Positions 52,035-52,688 of a stretch of 52,688 nucleotides of DNA are shown here, one piece after another. The stretch's first letter is position 1; each line of letters starts with the position of its first letter. Made by a program: the position numbers and the translations under genes. Below the pieces are notes generated by a model, which was not told where the DNA came from, did not search any database, and saw only the letters and a program-made list of their open reading frames with translations. This DNA comes from Erysipelotrichaceae bacterium (GTDB lineage: Bacteria > Bacillota_I > Bacilli_A > Erysipelotrichales > Erysipelotrichaceae), in NCBI GenBank assembly GCA_017539025.1, contig JAFYHT010000031.1, positions 1 through 52,688 on the forward strand, read 5' to 3'.

Positions 52035-52688
52035 ATGGGAAAAATAATCAGTTGCAACAACCAGAAGGGCGGATCCGGAAAGACCGCCACTTCCATAAAC
52101 CTGGCCAAGGGATTGGCTGATGAAGGATACAGGGTGCTGCTTGTGGATCTCGATCTGCAGGGCAACACCAGCTCGAAGTTTCTGGAGGACTTCGAGAATA
52201 CAGACGGAATCGTAGAAGCGATCAACGGAAAGGTTCTCATCAGGGATGTCATATACAGCACAGACTTCGAGAACCTTTTCATTATCCCGTCCAAGCTTGA
52301 ATGGCTTGACTGTCTTGAAGAGATGGCAAGAGAAGACTATCTGATGGAGGAGCAGGAAAAGACCAATACATCCGTCATGAGGATAAGGAAGCTGCTCGAT
52401 CCGATCAGGGACGAATACGACGTCATCATCCTGGACAACAACCCAAGCTACAAGACGATACTGAAGAACTGCGTCTATGCAGCGGATCTTATCATCGTTC
52501 CGGTCAATATCGACAAGAACGCCATCAAGGGAGTGGACTATACGATCCGGTACATCAGCAAGGTAATCAGTGAGGCGGAAGAGGATATCAGACCCGACTT
52601 CATGATTCTCATCACCAAGACGACCAGGACAAAGGTCTCCAGAGAATGCGTAGAGCTGATCAGGAGATCTTTTCCTGACATCGTCTTC
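52035..52688 (+). CDS. parA: ParA-family partition ATPase (partial, second element)
   Basis: The first 218 residues of a ParA protein that runs off the right edge. It has a canonical deviant Walker A (CNNQKGGSGKTATSINLAKG), Walker A' DLDLQGNTSSK and Walker B YDVIILDNNPSY. It is related to, but clearly different from, the ParA at 9340. The start at 52035 has AAAGGTG 8 nt upstream; an in-frame ATG at 52017 is the alternative. By position it begins another integrated element just after ssrA. Confidence 0.88.
   Translation, partial: MGKIISCNNQKGGSGKTATSINLAKGLADEGYRVLLVDLDLQGNTSSKFLEDFENTDGIVEAINGKVLIRDVIYSTDFENLFIIPSKLEWLDCLEEMAREDYLMEEQEKTNTSVMRIRKLLDPIRDEYDVIILDNNPSYKTILKNCVYAADLIIVPVNIDKNAIKGVDYTIRYISKVISEAEEDIRPDFMILITKTTRTKVSRECVELIRRSFPDIVF

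Overview
The window reads as the chromosome of a low-to-mid GC Bacillota, most like the Erysipelotrichia. The grounds are the gene order cysS-mrnC-rlmB-sigH-rpmG-secE-nusG, a DUF951 gene, a ribosomal L10 leader, a methionine T-box, an S-box riboswitch and a tmRNA/SmpB pair. I cannot name the species.

Layout. (1) Positions 1-4830 are AT-rich and look acquired: a DUF1697 fragment, a metallo-beta-lactamase-fold hydrolase, a TetR regulator, two SAM methyltransferases, an EamA transporter, and two decayed fragments (one the tail of a CE6-like esterase). A CmpB-family membrane protein follows on the minus strand. (2) About 6.1-13.1 kb is an integrated, mobilizable, plasmid-like element: a divergent XRE repressor / small HTH / tyrosine recombinase switch, a RepA-like ATPase, ParA, ParB, a ribbon-helix-helix protein and an HPHIH relaxase of MobP3 type. 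Several strong palindromes sit between its genes. It stops just short of a tRNA operon (Asn, Glu, Lys) on the minus strand. (3) 13.5-22 kb is core: a membrane HTH/RCC1-like protein, cysS, mrnC, rlmB, sigma factor, rpmG, secE, nusG, secG, smpB, a PduL-like acyltransferase, an aldose-epimerase-like protein and thioredoxin. (4) 22.4-28.8 kb holds potABCD, dtd, DUF951, a HAD hydrolase and surE. The PotA has an unusual insertion of Ig-like appearance. (5) 28.8-38.6 kb holds rplJL with its leader, an RsmC-like methyltransferase, rpoB and rpoC; rplK-rplA are not beside nusG or rplJ. (6) 38.7-40.8 kb holds two tandem exported NlpC/P60 proteins.

(7) 40.8-51.1 kb is the most interesting part and centres on methionine and SAM. 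A T-box controls metQNI plus an alpha/beta hydrolase. Next an S-box-like (SAM-I clan) riboswitch controls a UPF0397-type ECF substrate component. Then come a fused double-ATPase EcfA, EcfT, two tandem SAM hydrolase (DUF62) paralogs, a Major Facilitator protein and two small membrane proteins, nearly all translationally coupled. I infer a salvage route in which an imported adenosylated sulfur compound, perhaps SAM itself, is split to methionine and adenosine.

(8) ssrA (tmRNA) ends at 51535. After it lies a structured non-coding stretch and the start of a second ParA, probably the edge of another mobile element at ssrA.

A recurrent feature is a -10 box placed 6-7 nt before the start codon at operon heads without a Shine-Dalgarno, which suggests leaderless transcripts.
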